Below are positions 15,165 to 24,104 of a DNA stretch of 64,000 nt, one piece after another; position 1 is the stretch's first letter, and the number at the start of each line of letters is the position of its first letter. The stretch is taken from the NCBI GenBank assembly GCA_049647585.1, contig JBARXY010000001.1, positions 124,001 to 188,000 on the forward strand, in the 5' to 3' direction. The notes under the pieces are model-generated. The model worked only from the letters and a program-made list of their open reading frames with translations, ran no database searches and was not told where the DNA came from. The position numbers and the translations under genes were made by a program. This stretch comes from JAGQSZ01 sp049647585 (GTDB lineage: Bacteria; Actinomycetota; Acidimicrobiia; Acidimicrobiales; Microtrichaceae).

Positions 15165-17210
15165 TCAGGCCAGCAGCACGCGCATTCCGTTTCGACCATC
15201 AGTCGTCGTCGCCGAGGAGTCCATGATGACCTTCAGGCTGACTGGCCCAGAGCCGAGTCCGGCGAAGCCGACCTCTTCGTAACGTGCCGTCAACGGCGCT
15301 CCGACCGGTAGTGACATTTCGTGACGATCGCCCAGTTCGCCGAACTTCGGGACGAACGCCCCGATCAGATCTACGACCGAACCACCGACCAGGTTGGAGA
15401 GATCCAGACCCAGGACATCGGTGCTGTCCGGACTGATCGCGAGTACCGTTCCCTCACCGTCGAGAATCAGTTCATGGACTATTGCTGGCGCAACAAGCTG
15501 TTCGAACCACAGGTCGAGATCGACGGGTTCAGGACTTGATTCATTCTGATCTCCCGGCACTCTGGCTCCGCCAGAATCCACCTCTACCGGACCTGTGGTG
15601 CGGGCACCCAGATGAATGCGCACCTCGTTTGCCACTCCGGCGTGATCGACCACCGGCGCCATTACCGCGTCGACGACCAGCCCGGTCGCACCGTTGAACG
15701 TGATCCTCCAGTGCTGGAGGTCCTGGTCGTTGCTGAGCACTTCGGGCGCACCATCTCCGTGCAGCTCACCAAAGACGCCGAACAGCTCGGCGGCGTGTCG
15801 GCCAACCAGGGTCTCCAGGTCGACGCCCACCAGAGTTGCGTCCCCATTCGACACGATCCCTGTGACGATTTCCTTCTCATCCACCGCAAGGATGGGACCC
15901 GTCTGGCGATCCGGCAGGTTGGCCAGCAGTGCCACCGCCTCTGCACAGTGATCGCGTCCGTCGGGGCGACGCCGCCACGGCACTCCCAGGATTGTGCGAC
16001 CCAGGTAGTAGCTGACGTCCTCGAACTCGGCCAGGGCACGCTGGCGGTGGTGGAGTCGATCCAGCTGGTCGATCCAAACGGCACGATTGCGCCCGAGGTC
16101 GGCGCGGACCTGATCGTCCATCGAATCCAGAGCAGCAACGACCTCGTCCAGGCGGTCGGGGTGGAGCTGGTGCAGGCTCAACTCGACAGGGGACGTGACG
16201 GTGTTGACCCCGACGGGTAGACCACGCGCATCGGCAAAGCGGAGAAAGTCCCCGAACTGCTGCCAGTTGGCGGTCATCAGACAATGGGCGAGGTTGACTT
16301 CAGTTCCGTGGCGTTCGGCGTAGCTCTGGAACCTGTCCAGGTTCGCCATGACCGTGTCGAAGTCGGCGCCGAGTCGGATCGACTCATAGGTCTCTTTGTC
16401 GCAGCCATCGAGTGAGACGATGACGTGCATCGGTAACGCTTCCATGATCCGTTCGACCCGCGGAGACCATTGCGTGCCGTTCGTGGTGACGTGAACCTCG
16501 GGCGTCAGACCCTGCTCCACGAGCATGTCGAGCACCCGTAGGGACTCCTTGCCCAGGAACGGCTCCCCACCGAGCAACTTCACTATTTTCAGGTGGGGAA
16601 GAAACTCCGACAGCTCGGCGAAGAACGCGTCGTCGTAGACCACCGGAAGCGGCGAGCGCCCTTCACGGTGGGTGCGAATGGATGAGGACCAATCGCCATT
16701 ACACATCACGCACTGCAGGTTGCATGCGTTGGAAAGTGAGAGTTCGAGCTGCTGGGGCCACTCGGGCCCGCCGGACGGGATCGAGAGGTGATCGAAGGAT
16801 CTGGCGTATACGAGCGATTCGTTCTCTTCGGCCATCTGCCAGCGGCAGAACTGACAGCCCAGGGACAAATCGGATCGGGTCAACGCCTCACGCAGGGCTC
16901 CGGTCCTTGCTCCTTCCCAAATTTCCCGCAGCGAGCTAGCCGTGATGTTTCCGAGTGGGTACTCGGCGTTCTGGCAACAGGCGCGTACGTCACCCATCTG
17001 GTCGAGGTAAAGCGATGTCGAGGGAGCATTGCAGAATGTGTTCCGTCGAGAACCCGATGGAGACGTGCCCCTACGAATCGAGTCCGGAGCCGAATTACCT
17101 GATGACGATTCGGACAGCATGCGCTGTTTCGACCTGAGGACAACTCGCTGGACAGATGTCCGTAGGCGTCCACGGTTGACCTTCTGGGTGCCCGGCTCAT
17201 CGGTTGGCAT
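15165..17210 (-). CDS. Twitch/SPASM-type radical SAM protein with C-terminal PAS-like domains (copy 2)
   Basis: 681 residues from ATG 17210. A basic N-terminal extension of about 55 residues precedes the auxiliary cysteines C60, C78, C79, C119 and C122 (FCNAPS, RACCQNA, GCQFC, with PLGNITASSLREIW between). The radical SAM core follows with C163, C167 and C170 (NACNLQCVMC), LLGGEPFLG and TTNGTQWSPR. After about residue 400 come two PAS-like modules (near 430-540 and 565-681): GPILAVDEKEIVTGIVSNGD and VHELILDGEGTVLAISPD both match the start of PAS folds. Radical SAM-PAS fusions are not a standard architecture; the PAS parts might sense ligand or redox state or bind substrate. The gene follows SGNH copy 3 by 56 bases on the minus strand. 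The longer TTG start at 17243 is rejected. Confidence 0.85.
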   Translation of the reverse strand: MPTDEPGTQKVNRGRLRTSVQRVVLRSKQRMLSESSSGNSAPDSIRRGTSPSGSRRNTFCNAPSTSLYLDQMGDVRACCQNAEYPLGNITASSLREIWEGARTGALREALTRSDLSLGCQFCRWQMAEENESLVYARSFDHLSIPSGGPEWPQQLELSLSNACNLQCVMCNGDWSSSIRTHREGRSPLPVVYDDAFFAELSEFLPHLKIVKLLGGEPFLGKESLRVLDMLVEQGLTPEVHVTTNGTQWSPRVERIMEALPMHVIVSLDGCDKETYESIRLGADFDTVMANLDRFQSYAERHGTEVNLAHCLMTANWQQFGDFLRFADARGLPVGVNTVTSPVELSLHQLHPDRLDEVVAALDSMDDQVRADLGRNRAVWIDQLDRLHHRQRALAEFEDVSYYLGRTILGVPWRRRPDGRDHCAEAVALLANLPDRQTGPILAVDEKEIVTGIVSNGDATLVGVDLETLVGRHAAELFGVFGELHGDGAPEVLSNDQDLQHWRITFNGATGLVVDAVMAPVVDHAGVANEVRIHLGARTTGPVEVDSGGARVPGDQNESSPEPVDLDLWFEQLVAPAIVHELILDGEGTVLAISPDSTDVLGLDLSNLVGGSVVDLIGAFVPKFGELGDRHEMSLPVGAPLTARYEEVGFAGLGSGPVSLKVIMDSSATTTDGRNGMRVLLA

Positions 17211-17266
17211 AACTGTCACCGCTCCCGGTCGTTGGTCAGCCAAAAGTATCGCACTGTGCGGCCCGT

Positions 17267-18805
17267 CTACCCTTTGGGTATCCCAGACTGAGGGTCCTGT
17301 TGGTCATACCAAGCCTGGACCTTGGGCTTGAGTGTCGGCCACATCGCCTCCGCAATCAGTCTGGCACCCTCTTCGTTGGTATGGACATTGTCGAGATATA
17401 CGTCCAAGTGGTCGTCCAGCACGTCACTGAGTGAGACCGTTGGCGCACCAACATTTTCCGCCGCCCAGTCCGTCTCGGGGGCTTCCAGATTCTGCGGCTG
17501 CCAATAGTAGGAGTCCACGACCTCATATTCGCTACTAAGACTTTGGGTGAGTTGGCGTCCACGTTGGTATACGTCAACCCCACGCCTGCCATAACCGTTC
17601 AGGTTCGTGTAATCCTCTTCTGTCGGCTCCTTGTCCTCAATGGCAGCGTCGCCTCGGACCTTCGCTATTGCTCGCATCATCACGCTGCGCGAAGACCACC
17701 AACTGAAGATCGAGCTCCTGAGCTCTGCAGAACTGACCCGCCCTCCTCCCGAGAGACGTTCGGCGTACTGGGCCACGTCATAGTGAGTGGGCACCCCCAC
17801 CACAGGGCCTGTCTGGACGGTCATGTCGTTGGCCCCGTCGTAGAAGACACTCATCGCAAAGTGGTTGCCCTCGGCGAGAAGTTGTTCGTACAGGGTCATC
17901 TCCTGCCACATGACCCATCCTCGCTGCCCGAAATTGCGCACGCGCACCGGTATGCCGTCTGACTCGGCGAGACGAGCCACATACGAAGCGATCGTGAACT
18001 GGTCGCGCTGGCCCTCACCGAACATTGCCGATCCACCGAGGAAAGCGATGAGCGGCATCGGCGAAGTGTCGTCATCGGGCTGATAACTAAGGCGTTCCCA
18101 ACCCTTGATATTTATGTACCTACCCTTGAATGGGAGGGGCCTGAGGAGAGTAAAGGGCCAATAGGTCGAGCCAACCGACTGGAACTCCTGGAAGTAGTCG
18201 TGAGACCAGGGATAGCGCGACATGGCAGGACCGTCTTCCCTCGCGTCCGGCGGATGTGGGCTAACTCCGTTCGGAGGCGGGTCAGTGTCGAACTCGGTTT
18301 CATCGATTCGGATCGCGCCTGCCACCGATCTTTCACCTGAGTTGGTCAGATGATTCCAAACTATGCCTGCACCCAGATCTGCAACCACGAGGATCACGAC
18401 CACACCCAGTACAGCGGCCAAGCTCACCACGGGCCTAGCTGGATGGACGACCACTTCCTCGGAGAACGTACGCGATGGCTTGCCGTCCGGTTCGCCTGTA
18501 TCAACCCAGCCCAAGGCCAATAGGGAGCCGAAACGACGACCGGTCATAACTCGATTCCAGATCCAGATCGGTAGGACCAGGAACAATCCGACTATCCAGG
18601 CCAGAGTGGCGGACAGCAGGTTCACAATCCATGCAGTCACCTTTCCGACGGGACCCGAGAAATCGAGGCCGATGACCACGAGTCCAGCGACGGCGAAAGC
18701 GCCGATCATCATCACAAAATCCCGGGTGCCGTTTCCTTTCGCCACCAGATAGATGCCGAGAATCATTGGAATCACTGCAGGGACAAACCTGCGCCAGTTG
18801 GTCAC
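17267..18805 (-). CDS. SxtJ-like membrane domain fused to SGNH hydrolase (copy 3)
   Basis: 512 residues. Hydrophobic N-terminal segments run to about 95 (ending FLVLPIWIWNRVM), another membrane helix lies near 130-155, then the SGNH domain: FLGGSAMFGEGQRD (Ser followed by Ala rather than Thr), FYDGANDMT, and DNVHTNEEGARLIAEAMW with the DxxH dyad. The GTG start at 18805 has GGGGAG five bases upstream. It leads a two-gene minus-strand unit with the PAS-fused radical SAM gene, mirroring the plus-strand SGNH-radical SAM unit at 12049-15121. The predicted topology places the hydrolase domain outside the cytoplasmic membrane. Confidence 0.83.
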   Translation of the reverse strand: MTNWRRFVPAVIPMILGIYLVAKGNGTRDFVMMIGAFAVAGLVVIGLDFSGPVGKVTAWIVNLLSATLAWIVGLFLVLPIWIWNRVMTGRRFGSLLALGWVDTGEPDGKPSRTFSEEVVVHPARPVVSLAAVLGVVVILVVADLGAGIVWNHLTNSGERSVAGAIRIDETEFDTDPPPNGVSPHPPDAREDGPAMSRYPWSHDYFQEFQSVGSTYWPFTLLRPLPFKGRYINIKGWERLSYQPDDDTSPMPLIAFLGGSAMFGEGQRDQFTIASYVARLAESDGIPVRVRNFGQRGWVMWQEMTLYEQLLAEGNHFAMSVFYDGANDMTVQTGPVVGVPTHYDVAQYAERLSGGGRVSSAELRSSIFSWWSSRSVMMRAIAKVRGDAAIEDKEPTEEDYTNLNGYGRRGVDVYQRGRQLTQSLSSEYEVVDSYYWQPQNLEAPETDWAAENVGAPTVSLSDVLDDHLDVYLDNVHTNEEGARLIAEAMWPTLKPKVQAWYDQQDPQSGIPKG

Positions 18806-18916
18806 TGGAACTCCCCGGCAGATCGGCTCATAAGTAGGGTCAAGCTATCGCCCAGAAACGGATGTGGTCGCGAACTGGCCGGATATCCACCGGCTTGGAG
18901 CACCCCGGTTAGTTGT

Positions 18917-19747
18917 TCAACCACTGGAGATCAGATCGGCGCGGCGTCCCGGCCGGAGACCGAGGTTCTCCGCAAGCTTGGCGACCTCTGGAGATGTCAA
19001 CGCTGCAAGTTCCTGACCCCAGTTGTAGCGCCAGTCGTAGCGGTGCCTCTCCGGATCCCGCTCCAAGCCAGGGTGGACGTTCAGCTCGGCGCTGGCGACT
19101 CCTGACCGGGCCAGGACCCTGAGTGCGTGGCAGAGTCGATCGTGATCCATCGATCCCGCAGAATCGAGACCTGCGAAGGCCTCTGTGGTTGTCAGATCGT
19201 TGCGCCGGACGCTCTTTCCAAGCTGTCGGGACAGCGCACGGATCGATACCCCCATCGGTGTCCTGCGATGTGAGCCCGGAACGCGCACCACCGCGATCTG
19301 CCAACTTTGGGCCAGGTCGATAACCACCGAGGCGAATCCTGGAACGAGTTGTAGGTGCTGATGGGCGTCAAGGTGTGTTGGCGCCACCCCCATTCCGCTG
19401 ATCCGGGCGATCTGCGCCGAAAGCTCGCGGTGAAGATCCGCCGCGTCGATCGACCTCCACCTGGCCAGAAAATGCTTCCAAGACGTCGGCAACCTACCCC
19501 TGCGGTCGACCAACGTAGGGATCTCGGCAGAGCTCAGGAGAGGCGGATCCTCCCCGACGGCCGCCAAGTGGACGCCGATGTCCAGGTTCGCTTCTTCGAG
19601 CAGCCACGGCATGCAACGTTCGAAAGCCGGACCCAGCGCAAGGACCGAAGTTCCTGTCACGAGACCGCCCCGGTGGGCTTTGATGACGCCCCTCGAAATG
19701 CCTTCCGTGAGGGCATAGTCGTCGGCGGTCACCAACAGCAACGTCAT
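18917..19747 (-). CDS. YdjC/ChbG-family carbohydrate deacetylase
   Basis: 276 residues. Metal-binding motifs of the YdjC family are present: TADDYALTEGISRGVIKAH at the N-terminus (Asp-Asp), GVHLAAVGE, and THLDAHQHLQLVP (His-x-x-x-His). The fold is NodB-like, and the family removes N-acetyl groups from chitobiose-type sugars or lipid-linked sugars. Its ATG overlaps the stop of the upstream GT2 gene by 4 bases (ATGA), so the two are translationally coupled: the transferase probably adds an N-acetyl-sugar to a lipid carrier, which this enzyme then deacetylates. No signal peptide is visible, so it acts in the cytoplasm. Confidence 0.88.
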   Translation of the reverse strand: MTLLLVTADDYALTEGISRGVIKAHRGGLVTGTSVLALGPAFERCMPWLLEEANLDIGVHLAAVGEDPPLLSSAEIPTLVDRRGRLPTSWKHFLARWRSIDAADLHRELSAQIARISGMGVAPTHLDAHQHLQLVPGFASVVIDLAQSWQIAVVRVPGSHRRTPMGVSIRALSRQLGKSVRRNDLTTTEAFAGLDSAGSMDHDRLCHALRVLARSGVASAELNVHPGLERDPERHRYDWRYNWGQELAALTSPEVAKLAENLGLRPGRRADLISSG

Positions 19748-20511
19748 TCAGAGATATTGACCGTTGCGGCCGATCGGCTGCGGGAATCTCGGCCGATTGC
19801 CCTGATTTCCGGAGCAAGTGACCGCAAGTCTCGAAGTATGCCGACGATCACGCGGGGAGTTGCCAGGGATGACTCTCCGAACTGACGCCGCTTGTAGGGC
19901 ACTCTGATCTGTGACCACTTCGTTCCGGATCTGTGCAGTCTTCCGAGCAGTTCTGCATCGAAGATGCTTCCCTCGCCACGAAGCCCGAGCGATCGCACGA
20001 CGTCGGCGTCGAAGAGCTTGAAGGCAAAGTTGACATCGCTGACTGGCACACCGAGGACCACTCGAATCAGGCCGTCATAGATATGTCTGTAGAACCAACG
20101 TCGAACGCCGTCACCGCCGTGACCTGCACGACGGGCCGAGACGAGCGAGACCCCGCTGGTCACATACTCGTCAACCATCGCCGAAATCTCGGTGAAGTCG
20201 ACCGGCAGGTCGGCGTCGGTATAGAGGATCACGTCGCCCCGTGCACCATCGATGCCGCTTCTCACGGCTGCGCCGAGGCCACGATTTCGGGAGTGCTGCA
20301 ACAGCACCACCCTGTCGTCCCGGTTGCTGGCCGCATGGACAAGAGAAGCGGTGGAGTCCTGCGAGCAGTCATCGACGATGACGACCTCGACACGCTTCAC
20401 GTCACTCTGGGGTGAGGCCTCCAGCAGGTCGGCGTGTTCCAAGGCGGCTTCGAGGAAGTGTTCAATGCCATCCGCCTCGTTCCACGCCGGCGCGACGATG
20501 CTCAAGTACAC
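19744..20511 (-). CDS. Family 2 glycosyltransferase (polyprenyl-phosphate type)
   Basis: 255 residues of GT-A fold: SIVAPAWNEADGIEHFL, VVIVDDCSQDST, RNRGLGAAVRSGID and TDADLPVDF (DxD), followed by the basic C-terminal end. No C-terminal membrane helices are visible, unlike the GT2 at 7399, which makes it DPM1-like. The GTG start at 20511 is preceded by a strong G-rich ribosome site (GAAGGGGGG then AATC). It is the first gene of a two-gene operon with the YdjC deacetylase. The donor is probably a nucleotide N-acetylhexosamine, inferred only from that partner. Confidence 0.87.
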   Translation of the reverse strand: MYLSIVAPAWNEADGIEHFLEAALEHADLLEASPQSDVKRVEVVIVDDCSQDSTASLVHAASNRDDRVVLLQHSRNRGLGAAVRSGIDGARGDVILYTDADLPVDFTEISAMVDEYVTSGVSLVSARRAGHGGDGVRRWFYRHIYDGLIRVVLGVPVSDVNFAFKLFDADVVRSLGLRGEGSIFDAELLGRLHRSGTKWSQIRVPYKRRQFGESSLATPRVIVGILRDLRSLAPEIRAIGRDSRSRSAATVNISE

Positions 20512-20660
20512 GATTCCCCCCTTCCCAGTCTCAGTTTGGGAGCCCCACCGGTAGCAGACCCTAGTTCGACAGCCCGTTCAATTGTAGAGGATGCGCGGCC
20601 CAAATGGAGTTGGAAGGAGTGGGTGGTTTCCCTAAGACGGGCTCACAACTTTGGAACCCG

Positions 20661-20666
20661 TACAAT
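20661..20666 (+). promoter_or_regulatory. -10-like TACAAT before the radical SAM gene
   Basis: TACAAT lies 6 bases before an ATG (20673) that opens a six-codon frame, MPVFEG, whose TGA overlaps ATG 20690 of the radical SAM gene. No good -35 element is visible. The arrangement would allow a leaderless leader peptide coupled to the main gene. Confidence 0.35.
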
Positions 20667-20689
20667 GATTCGATGCCGGTGTTTGAAGG

Positions 20690-21988
20690 ATGAAGCGCAC
20701 TTCGTTGTCAAAATGGATTCGACGTGAAACGGCCGAGCAACTACCCGAGTCGATCTGCGCTCTGCCGTGGCTCAACCTTTCGCTGGACGTTGACGGGACA
20801 TCACGGCCGTGCTGCAAATTCGCCCATCAGACTGCCGAGTCGCCGTATCAAATGGGAAACCTGCAGCACTCCACGCTCGAAGCGGTATGGAACAGCGATG
20901 GCATGCAGAAACTTCGTCGAGACTTTCGAGCGGGAGTCAGACCAGCGGAGTGCTCGACGTGCTGGGACGAAGAGGGCGCTGGCGTCGCCAGCTATCGCCA
21001 AGCCTTCGCGGAATACCGTGGACTGGACGAGATCGTCGACTTCGATGACATAGCACCCGCTGCGCCTCGAGCGCTCGACTTGAAACTTTCAAACGCTTGC
21101 AACCTAAAGTGCCGAATCTGTGGCCCGGTTGCCTCTTCGCTGTGGCTGCAGGAGGAGCTATCCGTGAAGGAGCCCAAACCTGGTTCTTTCATCGCCCAGT
21201 TGGCCGAACAACGGACCTATTACCTGTCCAACAAGATCACCCGGCAGCCCGCAAATCTGGAGACAGTCCGGAAGTGGCTGCCCCACCTGCAGTATCTGGA
21301 ACTAACCGGCGGAGAGCCGATGCTCTCACCCGAGAATCGCGAGCTGATCGAACTGATCGCCGAGGAGGGATCCCCAGAACAGGTGGGCATCCTCTTCAAC
21401 ACGAACGCGACCATCATCGACGACCGAATTCTCCGACATCTCGGGAACTTCAGAGAGGTGAAGATATGCCTGAGCATCGACGACCTGGGCGAGCGTTTCG
21501 AGTACGAACGGGCACCGGCCCGATGGGATGTCGTGACCACCAACCTCGACCGGTACCAGTCGGTCGCGGGCGAAGCTTGGAAGCTGTACGCGTTCTGCTC
21601 GGTCAGTCTTCTGAACGTCTGGTACTTGCCCGAGTACTTGAGGTGGCTCTCCAGCAGAGAGGACCGGGTTCCGCTCGAATTCGTGCTGAACCTCGTCCAC
21701 TATCCCCGTCACTTCTCTGTGCAGGTTCTCCCCGAGCAGATCAAGTCCGAAGTGCGGGCAAGGCTGACCTCCGAGGTCCTTGATAACAGGGATTTTTCGG
21801 ATGACGTCCGCGAGGCCGTTCGCCAACTGGTCGATTTCATGGGTCATGAGCGCCACGACGACGCGCAGCAGTTCAAGGCGGGGGTGGCCGAGATCGTCGA
21901 ACGGGATGGCATACGTGGCGAGCATTACGCCCGGGTCTTCCCAGAGTTCACAGCCGAACTGCAACGCAGCGGTGGCTGGCCAGACTGA
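20690..21988 (+). CDS. Twitch/SPASM-type radical SAM protein (copy 3, divergent)
   Basis: 432 residues. Auxiliary cysteines come first: C23 (SICALPWLNL), C41 and C42 (RPCCKF), C88 and C91 (CSTCW), with QMGNLQHSTLEAVW between. The radical SAM core has C137, C141 and C144 in NACNLKCRIC, then LELTGGEPML. Its ICALPW start and CRICGP core are closer to generic twitch-domain radical SAM proteins than to the other four copies here, so it is probably an older or separately acquired member. Copies 1, 2, 4 and 5 all read CVMC where this reads CRIC. It converges on the PAS-fused copy 4. ATG 20690 has GAAGGA overlapping it, so translation may be coupled to the small upstream frame. Confidence 0.87.
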   Translation: MKRTSLSKWIRRETAEQLPESICALPWLNLSLDVDGTSRPCCKFAHQTAESPYQMGNLQHSTLEAVWNSDGMQKLRRDFRAGVRPAECSTCWDEEGAGVASYRQAFAEYRGLDEIVDFDDIAPAAPRALDLKLSNACNLKCRICGPVASSLWLQEELSVKEPKPGSFIAQLAEQRTYYLSNKITRQPANLETVRKWLPHLQYLELTGGEPMLSPENRELIELIAEEGSPEQVGILFNTNATIIDDRILRHLGNFREVKICLSIDDLGERFEYERAPARWDVVTTNLDRYQSVAGEAWKLYAFCSVSLLNVWYLPEYLRWLSSREDRVPLEFVLNLVHYPRHFSVQVLPEQIKSEVRARLTSEVLDNRDFSDDVREAVRQLVDFMGHERHDDAQQFKAGVAEIVERDGIRGEHYARVFPEFTAELQRSGGWPD

Positions 21989-21994
21989 GGCGTT

Positions 21995-22045
21995 CGAACC
22001 GATTGAAGCCGGACGCAACTGAGGCGGCGGGGCACCATCGGTTCG
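21995..22045. terminator. Inverted repeat between convergent radical SAM genes
   Basis: A perfect 9-base inverted repeat (CGAACCGAT at 21995-22003, ATCGGTTCG at 22037-22045) lies between the tail-to-tail genes. The loop is 33 bases and no U-tract follows, so a bidirectional terminator is possible but weak. Confidence 0.3.
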
Positions 22046-22064
22046 GCACGGACGAGACGAGGAG

Positions 22065-23930
22065 TCAGGCTGGCAGGTGGCGCACAACCCAGACGTTGGT
22101 TACCCCATCGACCGTTTCCTCAAATACCTCGATCAGGGTGACATGATCGTCTGGGTGCACTAGGTCAGCTCGATAGTGCCGCACCTCGTCAATCTGAACG
22201 ACGTCGCCGGACGACACAACCGATGAATTTTCGGTGTTGTCCGCCATCTGCGCCAGCTCTGCCACTGGCGTGCCGATTAGTTGATCGACCGACTGTCCGA
22301 ACATTGCGGAAGTGTCCTCGATGACGCTTCTGATCTGCCCCTCGTCGTCGCGGGTGAAGCCGGCAATTCTGGATCCGGGAACCGTCACTCCAAGGGCCAG
22401 ACGGTGGGCGCCTGCTGACTGACGGAGCCAGGTCAGTGATCCTTCGACCACACCGTCGCTGTCACGCACCGCGATCTGGGCCAGGCGGATCTCACGCAAG
22501 CGCCCATCTTCAGAGTCGCCATCCACCACGTACTTTCGGAAGTCGGAACCAATGACACTCCCGTCCTCTCTGTAGTCCGGGTCGGAGAAGTTATCGGGAA
22601 ACGTGTCACCAACTGCGAGGTGGGACTCGACAAAGTTGACGAACTCCTCTGAGGGTTCACCACGCCATTCGAGCTCCTCAACAACCCCGGCGGCTGAAGT
22701 TCGGACCAAGATACCGCTCGACCCCAGCGCTTCCGCCTCGAGTTGCTGTTGCGCCTGGGCTGAGCGCTCGGGCGGAGCCAGCCATGCGAATCCGAGCTGC
22801 CGCCTCTTGGCGATGTAGGCCGGGGCGCTGTGTGTTTCGAGGCTCGTCAGGTGCATCTGGAGACGAGCCAACTGTTCCTTCCACACCTGGAGACGCCGAC
22901 CGGTCAGTCTGGTGGCCATGTCTGCGTCCGAGCTCTCGAGCCCCGAGACCACCTCGCGAAGTTCCCTCGGCCGCAGGTGATACAAGCTCATCGAGTACGG
23001 CTCCGTGACCGTATTGACCCAGACCGTGCAACCACGCTCCTCGGCGAAGAGTAGGAAGTCTGTGAACTCATCCCAATTGGCCGGCATCAGGCAGTGCGAC
23101 AGGCTGAAGGACGTTCCCTTCGTCCGGCTGTACTCGATGAAATTGTCGATGCTCTCGACGACGGTGTCCAGCGACGAGCCAACCCGAATCGACTCGTAGG
23201 TCTGCTTGGTCACCCCGTCGATGGAGACGACCGCATAGACGCGGAGCTTGTCGAGGATCTTCTTTATCCGGGGCGACCACTGAGTTCCGTTTGTCGTTAT
23301 GTGAACCGGAATGTCGGTGCCCAACTCGGCCAGCATTTCCATCACTCGCAGCGACTCACTGCCCAGGAAAGGTTCGCCGCCCAGAAACTTCACCACCTTG
23401 AGGTGTGGCAGGAACTCGGCAAGGTCTTCGAAGAAGCGATCGTCGTAAACCACCGGTAGTGGCGGAAGCTTCTCGCGGTGGGCTCGGATCGACGAAGACC
23501 ACTCCCCGTTGCACATCACGCACTGGAGATTGCAGGCATTGGAGAGCGACAGTTCGAGCTGTTGGGGCCACTGCGGATCCGTGCCGCCGTGGCCCAGGTG
23601 GTCGAACGTACGGGCGAACACCGCGTCGGCGCTTCCCTCCTCGGTCTGCCAACGGCAGAAGTTGCAACCCAGGGATAGATCGCCGGCGTCCACGGCGCTA
23701 CGGAGACGTCGAGACTTCTCGCCATCCCATATTTCCCGGAGCGAGTTCTGGGTGATGTTCCCGAGTGGGAATCCGGCGTTCTGACAACACGCCCGGACGT
23801 CGCCGCGCTGGTCGAGATACAGCGAGGCGGACGGCGCGTTGCAGGTAGATGATTGGACGGTCGGCTGGGCGACCGCAACAAGACTGCGTAGTCCTGCCTT
23901 CAAAGACGCACGTCGAAACCTCGAACCCAC
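22065..23930 (-). CDS. Twitch/SPASM-type radical SAM protein with C-terminal PAS-like domains (copy 4)
   Basis: 621 residues from GTG 23930, which has AGGAG five bases upstream; a TTG at 23990 is rejected. It is closely similar to copy 2: auxiliary cysteines C30, C48, C49, C89 and C92, core C133, C137 and C140 (NACNLQCVMC), then KFLGGEPFLGSESLRV and THITTNGTQWSPR-type segments. After about residue 400 lie PAS-like modules: one around 430-520 and one at the end (RIAGFTRDDEGQIRSVIEDT, then SVDQLIGTPVAELAQM and VHPDDH). The C-terminal parts of copies 2 and 4 have diverged far more than their catalytic halves, suggesting a conserved reaction with different sensing or partner specificity. No partner SGNH gene lies beside it. 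Confidence 0.85.
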   Translation of the reverse strand: MGSRFRRASLKAGLRSLVAVAQPTVQSSTCNAPSASLYLDQRGDVRACCQNAGFPLGNITQNSLREIWDGEKSRRLRSAVDAGDLSLGCNFCRWQTEEGSADAVFARTFDHLGHGGTDPQWPQQLELSLSNACNLQCVMCNGEWSSSIRAHREKLPPLPVVYDDRFFEDLAEFLPHLKVVKFLGGEPFLGSESLRVMEMLAELGTDIPVHITTNGTQWSPRIKKILDKLRVYAVVSIDGVTKQTYESIRVGSSLDTVVESIDNFIEYSRTKGTSFSLSHCLMPANWDEFTDFLLFAEERGCTVWVNTVTEPYSMSLYHLRPRELREVVSGLESSDADMATRLTGRRLQVWKEQLARLQMHLTSLETHSAPAYIAKRRQLGFAWLAPPERSAQAQQQLEAEALGSSGILVRTSAAGVVEELEWRGEPSEEFVNFVESHLAVGDTFPDNFSDPDYREDGSVIGSDFRKYVVDGDSEDGRLREIRLAQIAVRDSDGVVEGSLTWLRQSAGAHRLALGVTVPGSRIAGFTRDDEGQIRSVIEDTSAMFGQSVDQLIGTPVAELAQMADNTENSSVVSSGDVVQIDEVRHYRADLVHPDDHVTLIEVFEETVDGVTNVWVVRHLPA

Positions 23931-24052
23931 CCGGACTCCTAACTGCTGGTCTTGCAGGCCCCCTCGACAGGTCCTTCGGCATTTGGTCAACCGCAGACCA
24001 GTGAAACCTTAGTCAGAGACGCCCTCGGTCACTCCAAGTGTGGCCGTCCATC

Positions 24053-24068
24053 CCAACCAATAGGTTGG
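24053..24068 (-). terminator. Small hairpin downstream of the membrane-protein gene
   Basis: CCAACC-AATA-GGTTGG is a perfect 6-base stem with a 4-base loop, 37-52 bases beyond the stop at 24105 in the direction of transcription. No T-run follows, so it may be only an RNA 3' structure. Confidence 0.35.
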
Positions 24069-24104
24069 CGACCCGGTCAAGCAGCGACACAATCTCTGAC
24101 GGGC

